64,000 bases of DNA, taken from assembly GCA_009763385.1 (NCBI GenBank), contig CM019824.1, forward strand, positions 178,788,725 to 178,852,724, in the 5' to 3' direction. Under the pieces are notes generated by a model that worked only from the letters and a program-made list of their open reading frames with translations, made no database searches and was not told where the DNA came from. How positions within the stretch are numbered: the first letter of the stretch is position 1; each line of letters starts with the position of its first letter. Shown one piece after another: positions 11,889-23,354 of this stretch. The DNA comes from Coix lacryma-jobi var. lacryma-jobi. Lineage: Eukaryota; Streptophyta; Magnoliopsida; Poales; Poaceae. The position numbers were made by a program, and so were the translations under genes.

Positions 11889-13680
11889 CGACGCGCCCGT
11901 ACATCAGTTAGTTTGATCGATGAGAGAACGAACTGGATTGGATTCTTGTAGCATACAGTACTCCTATAGTAGCTAGCATACTCCGTATGCATTAACTCGA
12001 TAATGAAGGTGGTGTTTGGATTTGAATTGAGCCCAATTCCGAATTCCCAATGGAAGCACCAGCAGCAGCTGGTTAAACAAACACCGCCAACTTGAATGCA
12101 ATAAGCCAGAAATTAATCACGAATTACAGGGATTTTTATTTTTTACTACGGAGTATATGGAATAGATGAATATGGTCATCGAAGGACAAGGAACAAGAAA
12201 CGTCCCGCCCGCGCGTTGACCATTCGTTCCTCCTGTCGTCGTCTTTCTCACCTCCATCTCCGGCAGACCGGCAGCTATATGGGCTGTGAAACTGGCCCAT
12301 GTTAGCATGTACTCCGTACATAATACTACAGCGCGGCCTGCAGTCCTTGGTTTGGGGTCAGCCCATCTTCTTATTAGCATGTAAGTAGTAGGATAGAATG
12401 GAAGGAGCCCATCCTAACATATTTTTTTTATATAAGATCCTCACGGGTTAGCCTTATCTCCCTTTTTTTATTTCTCTGAAATATCCAAAATCTATATGGA
12501 TTGTTTTAGACTTGGACGTGGTGCATATAGTGTCTCCACCTGCATTAGCTGTATTGATATAGCATTGGCTTAACCACATATCAACGTAACCTTGTTTTTA
12601 GGGGAAAAAAAATGAGGCAAAACCCTACATCACTCGGTTAATTTTGAAAATAGGGCCAAATCCATGGTACTACCTAGCTAAACTAGAACTCATAGAGTAT
12701 GTGCAAACCACAGGTAAAGGCAGTTTTTTAGAAAAAAATGATGACACACTTTTTATATATGCAGCCTATCTTCTTTGGATGTGCTGCTTTGTTCCCTGCA
12801 TCCGCGTAAACTAGGCTAGCGGGATGTAGGATCGGTCGTTTGTGCCTGATCACCTGGTTGAGCAAGGCTCCGCGCGTGCAACAGGCAACTCAGGGTCAGG
12901 CTCTGTGGGAACGAGCAAATCGGTTGTTCCTGTCGAGCCTGGCTTCTCGTCTAATTACATTAGTAGTATATAAATTAGTGAATATCAAGTGACATTAATA
13001 TGTTTAAAGATGTTTAAGATATAGTTAGATAAAATAAGTACTTTAGGAGTGTATTTGTATAAGATAAAAATCCTAATTATAACCTTGTAATATTTTTATC
13101 CCATGCAACATATCTTCGTACGGGTAACCAAATAACATATCTTTTCAGTCAGGCTAAGTTAATGCAGTCAACCAAACACAGCAGGGTCGCATGCCCCTCA
13201 GTCTATCTCATGTGAGCCTAACTCTCAAATACGACCTAGACTGTGCTAGTACGCACGTGAACCAAACAGGCCCTACTGGTTGCAGTTCTGGATATTGTTG
13301 CAACATGAGGACCCAAGGGTGACCGGCAAGCAGAATTTTAGAGGCCGTGGATTTAGACATTTTCACCCAAAAAAATGGATTGAGAAGCAACAAAAGAGTT
13401 TGCTTATGGTCATTTCCCTTGGTTGTGTGTTCTGCTAATCATCTTTATTTCGAAGGAGCTAGTTGATTGCTAACATTATGATAACTAGGTAGTGTGCAGC
13501 CGTAGATACCAGAAACTACTCCTTTTTTCCTGAAAATGATGTGTTGTGTTCAATATCTGCTAGAAAGTTTCACAATGACTATTGCTACTTATTTGGATAA
13601 TAAATGAATGGCAATAATGTGTGGCTAGTTTGCCGGATGAACACGTCATCTATATTATGTCATGCATATTATGCATGAAT
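11889..13680. other. Intergenic with small MITE-like sequences
   Basis: No gene is seen. An approximately 84-bp sequence (about 12008-12092) begins GGTGGTGTTTGGATT and ends AAACAAACACCGCC, which are imperfect inverted ends of a tiny MITE. The remainder is AT-rich and contains no supported frame. Confidence 0.45.
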
Positions 13681-13839
13681 TTAGTGGCGGATCTTAAGGG
13701 GGCTCTGCCCCCCTATAACTTGTATATCAATAGAAAAATAGAGAGAATAAGAGAGAAAAATAAGTAGAGGAAAAAAAAGGAAAAATATAGAAAGAATAGG
13801 AGACCATCTCCTCTTCGATCATGTTCTGCATCCGCCACT
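13681..13839. mobile_element. hAT-like MITE, 159 bp
   Basis: Ends TTAGTGGCGGATC and GCATCCGCCACT form about 11-bp inverted repeats. The flanks carry an 8-bp direct duplication GCATGAAT (13673-13680 and 13840-13847), the size made by hAT transposases. A second element with the same ends is at 57223-57464. Confidence 0.75.
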
Positions 13840-14117
13840 GCATGAATCATCGACGATATGATTTGTGTCATGCATATTATGCATGAATGATCATGCCATA
13901 CACATTTTTATAGATACTAGCTTATTAACATAGTTTTTAGTTTTCATGAGACTGAAACAAAACTGATAGATATATATCATGCATCATGAATGGAGGGAAC
14001 ACGTCCACCCTCAATGCAGGCTTCATTACAATTCGATATACTTCATATCATAGTTCATATATATGTATTGAATTGCATGCATTTTGCATATATATATGCT
14101 GGGATGCATTATTGTAC

Positions 14118-14127
<10 letters not shown>

Positions 14128-14178
<51 letters not shown>
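14128..14178. repeat. (AT)n microsatellite
   Basis: About 48 bp of pure AT dinucleotide preceded by three CATA units. Frames through it coding Ile-Tyr runs are artefacts. Confidence 0.95.
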
Positions 14179-14180
<2 letters not shown>

Positions 14181-14388
14181 CGTCTGCCAAATTAATTTAT
14201 TAAACTGCCTCTGTATGTTTTGTTTATTTGTCTCTTCTCAGGTGTTCGATCTTTCACCGGTGATATATCATCGATCAGCCATCTCATCTTACCATCACAA
14301 CTAGTATTATATTATACACCGCCACATCAGTATAGAGTTAGACTACAATTGCTAGCACCCTCATAAAGCAGTTTGTTGCTAGCAATAG

Positions 14389-15932
14389 CTAGGTCATCTC
14401 GACTCCGCCTCGCCTCCGCTCCTCCTCTTCCTGCTCTTGCTCCAGCTTCTTCTTCTTTTCCGCCGCTGCAGCCTGCAGCTCCTTGCCTTTCCCCACAGGA
14501 ACATGTACAACCCCACGATGATAAGCAGCGCCCCCACCACTCTGCACTTAGTTTTATATACATGTCATCTCAAATTTTACTGATCACCGGCTACAAGAAT
14601 AACTCAGTTGTCGGATTTGCTACAGTTAAAATAGCATCAGGCCTAAAATGAAAAGGTTTGGTGCATAGACGACGCATCTCTCACTCACCCTCCAATGTAG
14701 ACATTGGTGCCGAGCAGCAGCAAGTCCATCACCGTGGTGATGATGCGTGACAACGAGTTGAACATGGAAGGGTAGATCGGCCCGCGACGGCTCACCGCCC
14801 ATGAGATGAGGATGAAGGTGATGCCCGTGTTGAACACGCCCTGATGATATGTGATGATCCATCATCAGCAGAAGATAAATTAAATGTGTAGTCCATCACT
14901 CCACTAATTATTAATTAGCTGTCAATCCTCAGTGTATATAATTACCGAGTAGACGACTGTCAGAAGCTGCAGGTCCCACTTAAGCCTCCAGTCCGCCCTG
15001 TCATGGCTAAGGCGGAACACGCTGATGACAAAGGCTTGTATGCTTCCTGACAGGCACGTCAGCATCGTTGCCCAGTACCTCGATGGAAACACCTTCCCAA
15101 GCCTTGCCTATATTGTCATTGGATGATCGATGGAGCCATCAGTCATCACTCGTCACAGAGGAGATGTGGATTTCAATTCTTCAAGCAAATACTAGATCGA
15201 TATGATGACGACATACCTGCACAATGAACCACAGAGCGTAGCTCAGGCAGCTACCACACAGGAACAGTGTGCCGATGAGCATGTCATGGTGATAGCCGCC
15301 GCTCGCTGGCGCACCTGCATGGGAGGTCTTCAGCAGGTGCGCAGGCCACAGATGCAGAAGATGGCCTTTGAGCAGGCTCACGATCATCGTCCCGCCTACG
15401 CACGTCAGGCGCCCAAGACCTTCAGCCTCCCAGGCCACATCCCCAGCGCCACCTTCTCGGCTCTGAATGCATTTACATACTCATCACACAAACGGGAGAC
15501 ATGCATGCATACCACCAACAAAACCCATGCAAATATGCAATGATTTGTTTTTTGTTTTTTTGCAATACATACCTGACCAAGATGGCGATGATGAAGGTCA
15601 CGATTGGGATCAGGTTCAGGAAGGCGACAGAGTACGCGGCGCTTGTGGTCTGTAGGCCATAGTAATACAGCCCCATTGCCAACACGACTCTGTGCGGCAT
15701 ATGTAAGAACAATTTTACTTCCATCAAGTTATCTGTATATAAATCCATGAAGTAATAAAGGTTTCCATAACAATTTCTCTTCTCATGTATGTATCTAGCA
15801 TTCGTTGAGAAAAAAAAAAGACAGGGGGGGGGCATGACAACAGAAATTAGGCTGAGGGAGAGTGCTCACCCGAATGTAGCATTTAAGGAAATCCAACCCA
15901 ACACAACCAAGTTCAGTTTCTTCCACATTTCC
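14389..15932 (-). pseudogene. WAT1-related (EamA/MtN21) transporter with two apparent 1-base deletions
   Basis: Minus-strand exons 15932-15870, 15689-15573, 15462-15217, 15107-14946, 14840-14689 and 14541-14389 have good GT-AG borders and match plant WAT1-related drug/metabolite-type membrane transporters (LYYYGLQTTSAAYSVAFLN; LSYALWFIVQ; FILISWAVSRRGPIYPSMFN; VYIGG; LLIIVGLYMFLWGK). Family members have ten membrane helices and move auxin or amino acids across plasma or vacuole membranes. In the third listed exon the frame breaks near 15408: the conserved KVLGA segment runs into TGA, and adding one C in a C-run resumes at LTCVGGTMIVSLL and restores the phase needed at the next junction. The last exon shows a second break after FLWGK, in a G-run, where the other frame gives the usual charged tail. 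Either a decayed gene or two homopolymer sequencing errors. The ATG exon is uncertain (see 16843-17098). Confidence 0.8.
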
Positions 15933-16325
15933 CTGCAACAGACCAAGATGGAAAGATATCATCAAAAGAAACCGCAGAAGGTCAATCCACCGTGCCATAT
16001 CAGGAGTCAGGACACGTATCTTTAATCTCATTAAAAACACTGCATATTAATATAGCCAACGGTGTCTAACTGCTGTTTAACAAGGAGAGTTGTTTGTGCA
16101 TCGTGATCGTAACAACAAGAATGTACGAGTATAACCGAGACATGTGAGTAGTGATAACATTGGAAAACACTGAAAATGGAAGTACCGGCCAGGTGTGATT
16201 TGTCATCAGGCTTTGGCATATATACACATTGTGTTGAGCAAATGAAGCTGAATTCGCCTGATCTCTATATCTTTTGCATTAGCACGCAGATCGAGAACGA
16301 TATGCAGGTGGTGACAATACAGTAA

Positions 16326-16650
16326 GGCCCTGTTTCACGATAGCTTCATTAGTTGTTGTGAGCTGTTTTTTTTTGCCAAACACTTTTTTTTCAAAACAGT
16401 TTCACCCATGAAACTGTTTTATTCCCTCTCTCACAAAATCATAAGTTGAGATAAAACTGAAAACAATAGTGTTTCAGAGCCTACACCCTCATTTCTCTCT
16501 CTCAACCATGTATAAAGTTGTTGGTGAAGTTGTTTTGTCAAACACTTTTTCCAAAACAACTTAGTTTCACCTAATAAGTTGTTGATGAAACTATTTTCTA
16601 AAAAAACAGCTTTAGTACTAATGAAGCTGAGGTGTACTAAACAGACACTA
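16326..16650. mobile_element. MITE in the upstream intron of the WAT1-like gene
   Basis: Ends GGCCCTGTTTCACGATAGCT and its imperfect inverse (AGCTTCATTAG ... AAACAGACACT reversed) share the GTTT and AGCTTCATTAGT blocks. Terminal repeats are long but diverged, and no clear target duplication was found. Confidence 0.5.
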
Positions 16651-16668
16651 GGAATCAATCAATCGAGT

Positions 16669-16746
16669 GGCGGGTTGGCATTTGGCATAGCATCTACTAC
16701 ACAACCTGGCGGGTTGGCATTTGGCATAGCATCTACTACACAACCT
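16669..16746. repeat. 39-bp perfect tandem duplication
   Basis: The unit starting GGCGGGTTGGCATTTGGCAT occurs twice head to tail (16669-16707 and 16708-16746) without a mismatch, so the duplication is recent or an assembly artefact. Confidence 0.9.
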
Positions 16747-16842
16747 GTTTGAGGTTGGGCTAGGCTAGCTAGGACGTACAGACTCATATGTGGGTCTTTG
16801 GTCATGGAGACAGCAAAAAAAAGGCGTGATCTCTGTCATCAC

Positions 16843-17098
16843 CTGTTAGTGCTACTGCATCTTCCAGGTCATCTGCAGCCGGGCAAGACGCAGGCAGGAG
16901 GAGCATCGCGGTCGGAACGCCAAAGGCCGTTACAGGCTGTGACCAAGAGTACCAGAGTCCATGGGCCGGAATGGCTAAACATGTAATAGGGCCTGCTAGC
17001 TTGCGTATAATAGCCGGAAGTGGATAGGAAGAAGGCATCCAAGAAGTTGTAACAAACTTTTCCCCATCTGCAATGAACTCGTCCAGCCTCCGCCCCAT
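16843..17098 (-). pseudogene. Possible degraded first exon of the WAT1-like gene
   Basis: An ATG at 17098 (minus) is followed by a stretch ending in a good donor, AACAG|GTGATG, at 16843/16842, in the phase required by the exon starting at 15932. The reading frame that fits this donor is interrupted by TGA shortly before it, and no frame gives an uninterrupted WAT1 first helix. Short matches (for example TAMLLLPA) are suggestive only. It could instead be unrelated non-coding DNA. Confidence 0.3.
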
Positions 17099-17746
17099 GC
17101 TCTGCTCTCGCCCCGAACTCTGATTCCTCCTCCTTCCTCCCTAGTATAGCTAACATCACCCGCAACCACAATTAAGATGAGGCTGTGACCTGTCTGTCTG
17201 TGAGGCATGGGACGACGGGTTGGGGAATTGAGCCTGACAGCAGACACATCTCTTCTTGATTTTCTGTCTCCTGACTGATGACTGGTGCTGAATCAGATGG
17301 CCATGCATGCATTATCCATTAGCACTGCAATCTGCAATTAGTGGCAGCCAGGCACATCGATCAACAAGCCACTCTAAAACATGTCCTTGTTCATCCGAGA
17401 AGTACGTACAGCTAACTAGCTGTAGTAGTTCGTACAGTACGTAGGCACTAGTCCAAAACTAGAGGACAAAGACAGAGATCACATCGCTTTGAAATTTCGC
17501 GGTTTAATTTCGTCGAATCTGAAGGCGCGTAGCATATCGGTCAATATGGAGACGTGGACACTGCACTGCAACTGCATGCAGGTTGTGTGTGTGTCAGTGA
17601 TACAGTTGGCAGAGGTAGTACTCGGATGCAAACAGTCATCCATCCACGTACTCATCTATATCTCTTCATTCATTCTTTCATTCATCAATCAAGAACCAAA
17701 ATATATATTTTTTTTCTCGAATATGCAAAAGCATTGCGTACCTTCG

Positions 17747-18692
17747 TACTCCCTCCGTCCATAAAAACATGCAATTATGGGATCCGTGTCAGTCAAAGTG
17801 ATTCCAATTTAGCCAAGATTATAATAAAAGGTATTAGTATTGAGAAATTTTACAATGGTTGGAAAAAACATGGACCATCCATTTGATGAAAAAAATATGA
17901 GGTACCCAACTAATAAAAGTACTTAAAGGTACCAAATAGATAGATATAGTACTAAATTAGGTGGGATTAGTACCCAAAATATATGGGGCCAGATATACTT
18001 TTATTTTATATTTTATTTTCGAATAATGGCGCAAATCAGTTATTTTAATTAGTACTGAAGTTCAAGGGTAAAAATGGGGATTCGTGGTCAGTTATTGCGT
18101 TGAGCCTAGGTCTACACCCGATCGGCCAACAGCTCTCCTCAGCGGCGTAGCATGCTGGGCACGGTCCTGACCAGGCGGATGCCGGAGAGCAGTAGGGCCT
18201 TGGCGCTCGTGTGAGGGACGACGGGCGCCGACGACCGGTGGAGCGGGGAGTGGCGACGGCGAGCGCTAGCATGCATCGCGACATGCGCAGGCTTGCGAAC
18301 TCACGCGGAGCGGGCGAGAGAGAGAGACAGGCTATTGTTGGGTTGAGTGTAGGATATGACAGCTCATTGATATTTAATTACGGAAGCCACACCCTAAATT
18401 ACTAAAATACCCACTATAATGTATTTTTTTTAATAAATTACTTCATCAAAGATGCACAAAGATGAAAGTACTTGGAGGTACCGTGGTACTTTCCCAACCA
18501 CCGTAAAACATCTCATTAGCATTTATGTTGTTAAATAAAATTATTATGAAAAATATATTCTATTACAAATGTAATGGTATATTTTTTTTATAAAAAATGT
18601 TAGTATTTTTTTATATATAATTTCGGTCAAAGTTCTAAATGTTTGACTCCTCGGTAAGCGAGAATTGCATGTTTTGTTGGACGGAGGGAGTA
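17747..18692. mobile_element. Stowaway/Mariner-like non-autonomous element, about 0.94 kb
   Basis: Starts TACTCCCTCCGTCC (17747-17760) and ends GGACGGAGGGAGTA (18679-18692), the standard grass Stowaway ends with TA target duplication. Inner terminal similarity continues (ACATGCAATTATGGG versus the inverse of GAATTGCATGTTTTG). It is long for a MITE. The middle, about 18085-18330, is GC-rich and unlike its surroundings, so it may be captured or nested DNA. No protein is recognised. Confidence 0.75.
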
Positions 18693-19344
18693 TTGGAAAG
18701 AAAGTTTTACAAAGGACCGCGATACGGCCGGGCGTCCCGTGGGGTTTTACAGAGGACCAAAATATATATATATATATATATATATACTACTAGTATGTAG
18801 TAAAGTATTATGATACTAATAAGAATATATATATTATTAGGGAAATTGTTATATACATGATGATTTAATTAATTGGTATGTGTAAAATAAAACGTATACG
18901 ACCACTGTTGTCATGCAGGATGCATGCCATTTTTCAATCACAAGGAGAAATTTTTAAGTTTGAGTCGCAGGACTAAAATAAAAAATAAATAAAAAACAAA
19001 ACAGAAAAACACTGGCATCGAGATCCGCCGGACACCGCGAGCGAGCAGGAGCACCACCGGGGTGAGCGTGTGCCTTCGCCGGCTACCAGTCCGTGCGTAG
19101 AGTCCTGCTGACCGCGAGCGCCTCTCGGCCGCGACGCGAGCCTCGCCATGCAGGAGCCCCGTCGGTCACGGGCGTCGTTCCGCCGCGCGCAGAAGCCTCG
19201 CCGGCCACGGTCACACCGCTCCGCCACGAGGGATCCACCCGCCGCGCGCAGAGCCCTGCGGACCGCGAGTGTCGCTCCACCGCACGTAGAAGCCCCATCG
19301 GTCGCATGCGCTGCTCCGCCGCAAGGAGGCTCCACTTGATTTTT
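18693..19344. other. Intergenic; GC-rich island of unknown origin at about 19010-19340
   Basis: AT-rich DNA with an AT microsatellite (about 18763-18785), then about 330 bp of abrupt high GC containing degenerate internal repeats (CGCGCAGA..., CCACGGTCACACCG). Frames are open on both strands, as expected from base composition, and none resembles a known protein. It sits where the first exon of the neighbouring DUF3615 copy would be expected. Confidence 0.5.
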
Positions 19345-21080
19345 TTTAGTAGTATTGTACTACTAGAGGCCCGAATCTGACAATGAACTGCAAACACTAA
19401 TTTCATGTGATTGCTCATCGCTCTATTGATTTTTTTTTATATATATATATTTAGCTGATGGCATGTACTTTAGTACATATTACTTACTATGTCCGTGCCC
19501 ATGCCTTGCTATGCTACAATCCCGCCATTATTAGGCTCAACATGCATGGATCAAACGAAAACAAAACTCTAAAATGTGGCAAGTCTATTATGCATATATA
19601 TGTACACATAAATGTAGGTGAAGCTCATAGAATCTTTGGGTACTACCTATTGTTTTAGCATGATTCTGTATCGATCAACCACGCTTGTGAGCATTGCATA
19701 TATGTACCCCATAATTACTGACTGCGGGATTACTAGTTTTCACATGTAGAGTACTACATCATCTTGGTACAGTACAGTCATTTGTTTGCCACTGGCCTCA
19801 GAAGTTACAGCGCAATACCTTAATAAACATAAAACAATTTACCTATTGTTGGACACCAGACAGCGTATGATGATGATGATGGTTCCTAAAGCATGCTTTA
19901 TACGTATTGTGCTACTCTCTGTGTATCAGTTTTACTTGGAATAATGTGCTGTTGACGAAATGACAGCAACACATAAACTTCCCTCACCCTTTGTGGTTTG
20001 GTTTAGCTTCTCATGGTCTCGGGTTGCAACAGACAACTGCCTAACTAAAGCCTTTTGACAACTGTGATTCAAATGAAGCTCTCAGAAGCATGCCAACCTT
20101 TTGCTTTCTTTTCATATTATTATTTTCTTCTTTCTTGTTTACTGTATATAGTCAGTATACACTGCTCTGAACACATAAACTTAGCAAATAAAAATTCCTA
20201 TGCTTGTATCGGATTTGGACGCAGAGAGCGTGACGCCTTGCTCATCGGGAGAGCCCAAGATGCTCTCTGCCACTACAATGCCAGGCACAAGGTATGCATG
20301 CGCTTAACTTCTCATTTGATTAGTTCGAATAGTTTTCATGTGGTGACTAGACTACTGCTTCCGGCTGCGCACCAGCGACCTGGATGATCGAAATGCATGT
20401 ATGATCGATCTCTGCATGCAGGGTGGCGAGTTTGACGTTGTGAAGCCTCTGATGGAAGCCCGAGTTGGTTTCAGGGACCAGGTGTGGTTCCACCTCAACT
20501 TCTGGGCTCGCAGCCGCAGCACCAACAAAATCAAGCGCTTCTTTGCTGAGGTGCACTACAAGCCATCCTCTGACACCTCCAAATACCCGCGTGCAATGAC
20601 TCCCATCGTCGAAATATGCACCATCTTGGGTACGTACACGTCCGTGCTGGCTTGACTTCCTCTCATTATTTTCTCGTCATTCGTCGTCTTAACTACTAAC
20701 TGGAATGCATTTCATGCATGCTTCTATACATGTTAACCATAATGCACGCATGCTACTATATGTTCTGGAGTAATAATCTGATGTTAGTGTTGGTTCAAAC
20801 ATAATACAATGTACATGTGCAGAAGATCCTCTTTCTTCCCAGTACAGGAGGGCGTGTGCGTTTTGTCCCGCCAGTGATAACATTTTGTGTGGCGCTATGT
20901 ACATCGAGTCACCATTCAGCACGCGTGTGTGTGCGTGGGTTGTGTGCGTCCAATTTGTAACTGATTCAAAAAAAAAAAGGAAAGGCAGGGCCTACCTTAT
21001 CGCTCCTCATTGTCTTCGTCATCACAATAAACCTCCCCACCCCAATTCAGATCGATGCCCCTCTTCTCCCTACAATGTAT
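19345..21080 (+). repeat. Left arm of a large inverted duplication
   Basis: Reads in inverted orientation to 26035-28040 with many small indels. Shared landmarks run from TTTCATGTGATTGCTCATCG near 19403 (inverse near 27985) to CATCACAATAAACCT near 21019 (inverse near 26090). The arm carries DUF3615 copy A from its second exon onward; first-exon sequence is absent. Confidence 0.85.
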
Positions 21081-21100
21081 GTCACTCAGGATTACCTTGA
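20225..21100 (+). pseudogene. DUF3615-family gene, copy A (5'-truncated, internal deletion)
   Basis: Three exons match copies B and C: 20225-20291 (ERDALLIGRAQDALCHYNAR), 20422-20629 (FDVVKPLMEARVGFRDQVWF, then HLNFWARSRSTNKIKRFFAE) and 20823 onward (DPLSSQYRRACAFCPASDNI). There is no recognisable first exon; the inverted duplication stops in what would be intron 1. In the last exon roughly 75 bp present in copy C is missing, removing the HPKGCRKFVCGNDKD segment and leaving an unrelated tail to a stop near 21100. DUF3615 proteins are found in grasses and have no known function. The CxxC...C pattern suggests metal binding in intact members. Probably non-functional. Confidence 0.75.
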
Positions 21101-21729
21101 ATAATCATACCTGCTCTTACCAGACAAAGAGTAGAGGTTGTATGTATATATATATATCCAAACCTGAGAAATGCCATAAATTTTGTTTCCGTGTACGTGC
21201 TTGATTGATGATTATATATTAAATATGCACTTACATATTGTTGTGTTATGTTATCTCAAAATATGTACGTCTAGAATTTTCTCGCTGGTGTGGATGGATC
21301 TCTAGTGTTGATAGTAGCAAAGCTAGAGCAAATTAGAGGGGATTGTCTTTCTCTTATAGGTGTGAAATTTAATTTACAACCATGGTGAACATCCTGTCTC
21401 TAATAGTAATTTTTCAAAAAAAAAAATTGGGTACATGGATACCCACAGGCTACAACATAGCTTCGTCCCTAAGTGTTTTGACAATGTGCATATTCGGAGC
21501 TATGACGGTATCTTATGCATTGTGAACTCAATTGTTATCTGTGTGTTGTCCCACTGTTGAGATTTCCATTGCTCGGGTCTTGCCCATGCCACCCGCTAGA
21601 ATGCTAGATCATGGTCTCTGTTCTCTTGAATTTATCAGTTGTATTATAGCTTATACTCTGTCATAGGACACAATTAAAATAATTTAAATCAGCCGAAATA
21701 GGTTCAAGTGCATACCGAATGATTGAAAA

Positions 21730-22255
21730 ATCATCGATGGAGGTTTCAGGAGCCCTTGCCTTTTTGCTTTATTGATCACAAATTGAAGGAGGTCAGCAAC
21801 CAGTACAAAAAGAAGTGGGGAGAGAGGGTCACCCTGTCTAACTCCTCTCCTGCAGTGGAAGACCTTCCCAGATACCCCATTAAAAAGGATCGAGGATGTT
21901 CCAGACTGTAGGATGGTCTTTTTCCAATTGATCGAAATCTAGCCAAATCCTTTTGCTTTCAAGACTTCTACTATTGCATTGTGCTCAATCTTATCAAAAT
22001 CCTTCTCAAATTCCAACTTTAGAATTATCATATCCTTCCTGTGGCAATTGTGGATAAATTCTAGGGCCTAGGCTAGACAGTCCTGAATGGTCCTAGTCTT
22101 AATGAAACCATATTGGTTTTGGTGAACTAACTCCTTGATTAGCTTCCGAAGCCTGTTAGCCAGTAGTTTTGTGATGAGTTTTATGGAGGAGTTGAGCAGG
22201 GATATTGGTCTGTAATTAGATACATTCTAAGGGCCATCCTTTTTTTTTTGGTACT
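21730..22255 (-). mobile_element. LINE (non-LTR retrotransposon) reverse transcriptase fragment
   Basis: Translated on the minus strand, with stops, it reads like the core of a plant L1-type reverse transcriptase: NYRPISLLNSSIKLITKLLA, LEFEKDFDKIEHNAIVEVLK and FHCRRGVRQGDPLSPLLFVL. Several in-frame stops (for example within GFG*IS) show it is dead. Neither the endonuclease part nor a poly(A) end was identified. Confidence 0.85.
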
Positions 22256-23354
22256 AGGACAATATGGGAGTTGAGCCCGACTCCAAAGGCGGCGAAGAAG
22301 AAGAAGAGGAAGAAGAAGGACGAGTCCGACGACGACGACGACGAAATGCATGTCCTTGTGTTGGACAACCAGGATGCCACGGGGCCGGCCATCAAGGTGG
22401 GTTGATTATGAGGAGCTCCTGGACATGTATCCTCTCGTCGTCGACAGAGTTGAGCCGCCACTCCACCTGGGATTGGGAGGGCGTCGGATCACATACCCCA
22501 GGAGTGGGTGCTGCCGCTAGCTCCTCAGGCTAGTCATCATACTAATAATGTTTCATCAGTCTGTTAGTTAGGCATGTTTCGTCAGTTTGTTAGTTTGCAA
22601 AGCTTGAAAGAAGGAACAGATTGCACTTGCCTGTTTTCAGATTCAGCCGTTGTTCTTGTTTGCATCAATTGTTAATAACAGAGAGACACGCTTTGCTGGG
22701 ACTGCAGTTGACTGAGACTCAATGTATCAGACTGAAAACTTAGGCCATCAATCCATATGGAGATGGAAAAATGATAGAGGTCAATCTTGACCAGCTCTTT
22801 TTCTTACTACTGTCAAGTGGCCACTAGCTAGCTAGGTATGGTCTTCTGCTAACTGTTCTTTGCCACAAAACAAGAGATATATAGAGCAAGTTCACCAGCT
22901 CTGGGTCCTTCATCTGTTATTGCTCATACATTTTAGTTGTACACAGCCTACATCTGAATAAGGCACTAGTCAATTTAACAGTTATTAATGGTACAAAACA
23001 GATGGATGGCATGCGATACTTTCTATCCATCAGCATTCAGCATCAACATAATTAAGAAGCAAATCTCTGTGTCGATCGTGGAACTGGCCATGGTGCTGCA
23101 ATAGTTTGGCTCCCTAGTTCTTTTTGGTCAGCAGATCCCTAGTTCCGGATTCCGTTTCGGAATTTGGCCCGCCTCGCCTCCTCTTCTCTCATCTTCTCGA
23201 TCAGAGCCAGGAGCCCAGGACAGCGGTCTCGATCGATCAGAGGATTGATTAGCTAGGGCAACGAGACAAGATCGAATTCAGCAGATTAGAGTGAGTCTCT
23301 TTAATTCGTCTCCAATCCAATCTAACGCCCTAAAAAACCTGGCCGGGGATCGAT
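22256..23354. other. Intergenic; unrecognised gene-like fragment at about 22270-22515
   Basis: Plus-strand 22275-22515 contains a Lys-rich then Asp-rich tract (KKKKRKKKDESDDDDDE), then VLVLDNQDATGPAIK and, after a break, DYEELLDMYPLVVDRVEPPL to a stop. It looks like a decayed coding fragment of an unrecognised gene, perhaps carried by the adjacent LINE. The rest, up to 23354, is the probable promoter/leader of DUF3615 copy B with nothing else recognisable. Confidence 0.4.

Noticed and set aside
11447..11992. Long minus-strand frames over the B3 gene
   Set aside because: Shadows of the GC-rich B3 coding strand, made of Ser/Cys/Trp or Arg/Pro runs.
19083..19418. Frames of about 95-120 codons on both strands in a GC-rich island
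   Set aside because: Open on several frames at once, internally repetitive and unlike DUF3615 exon 1.
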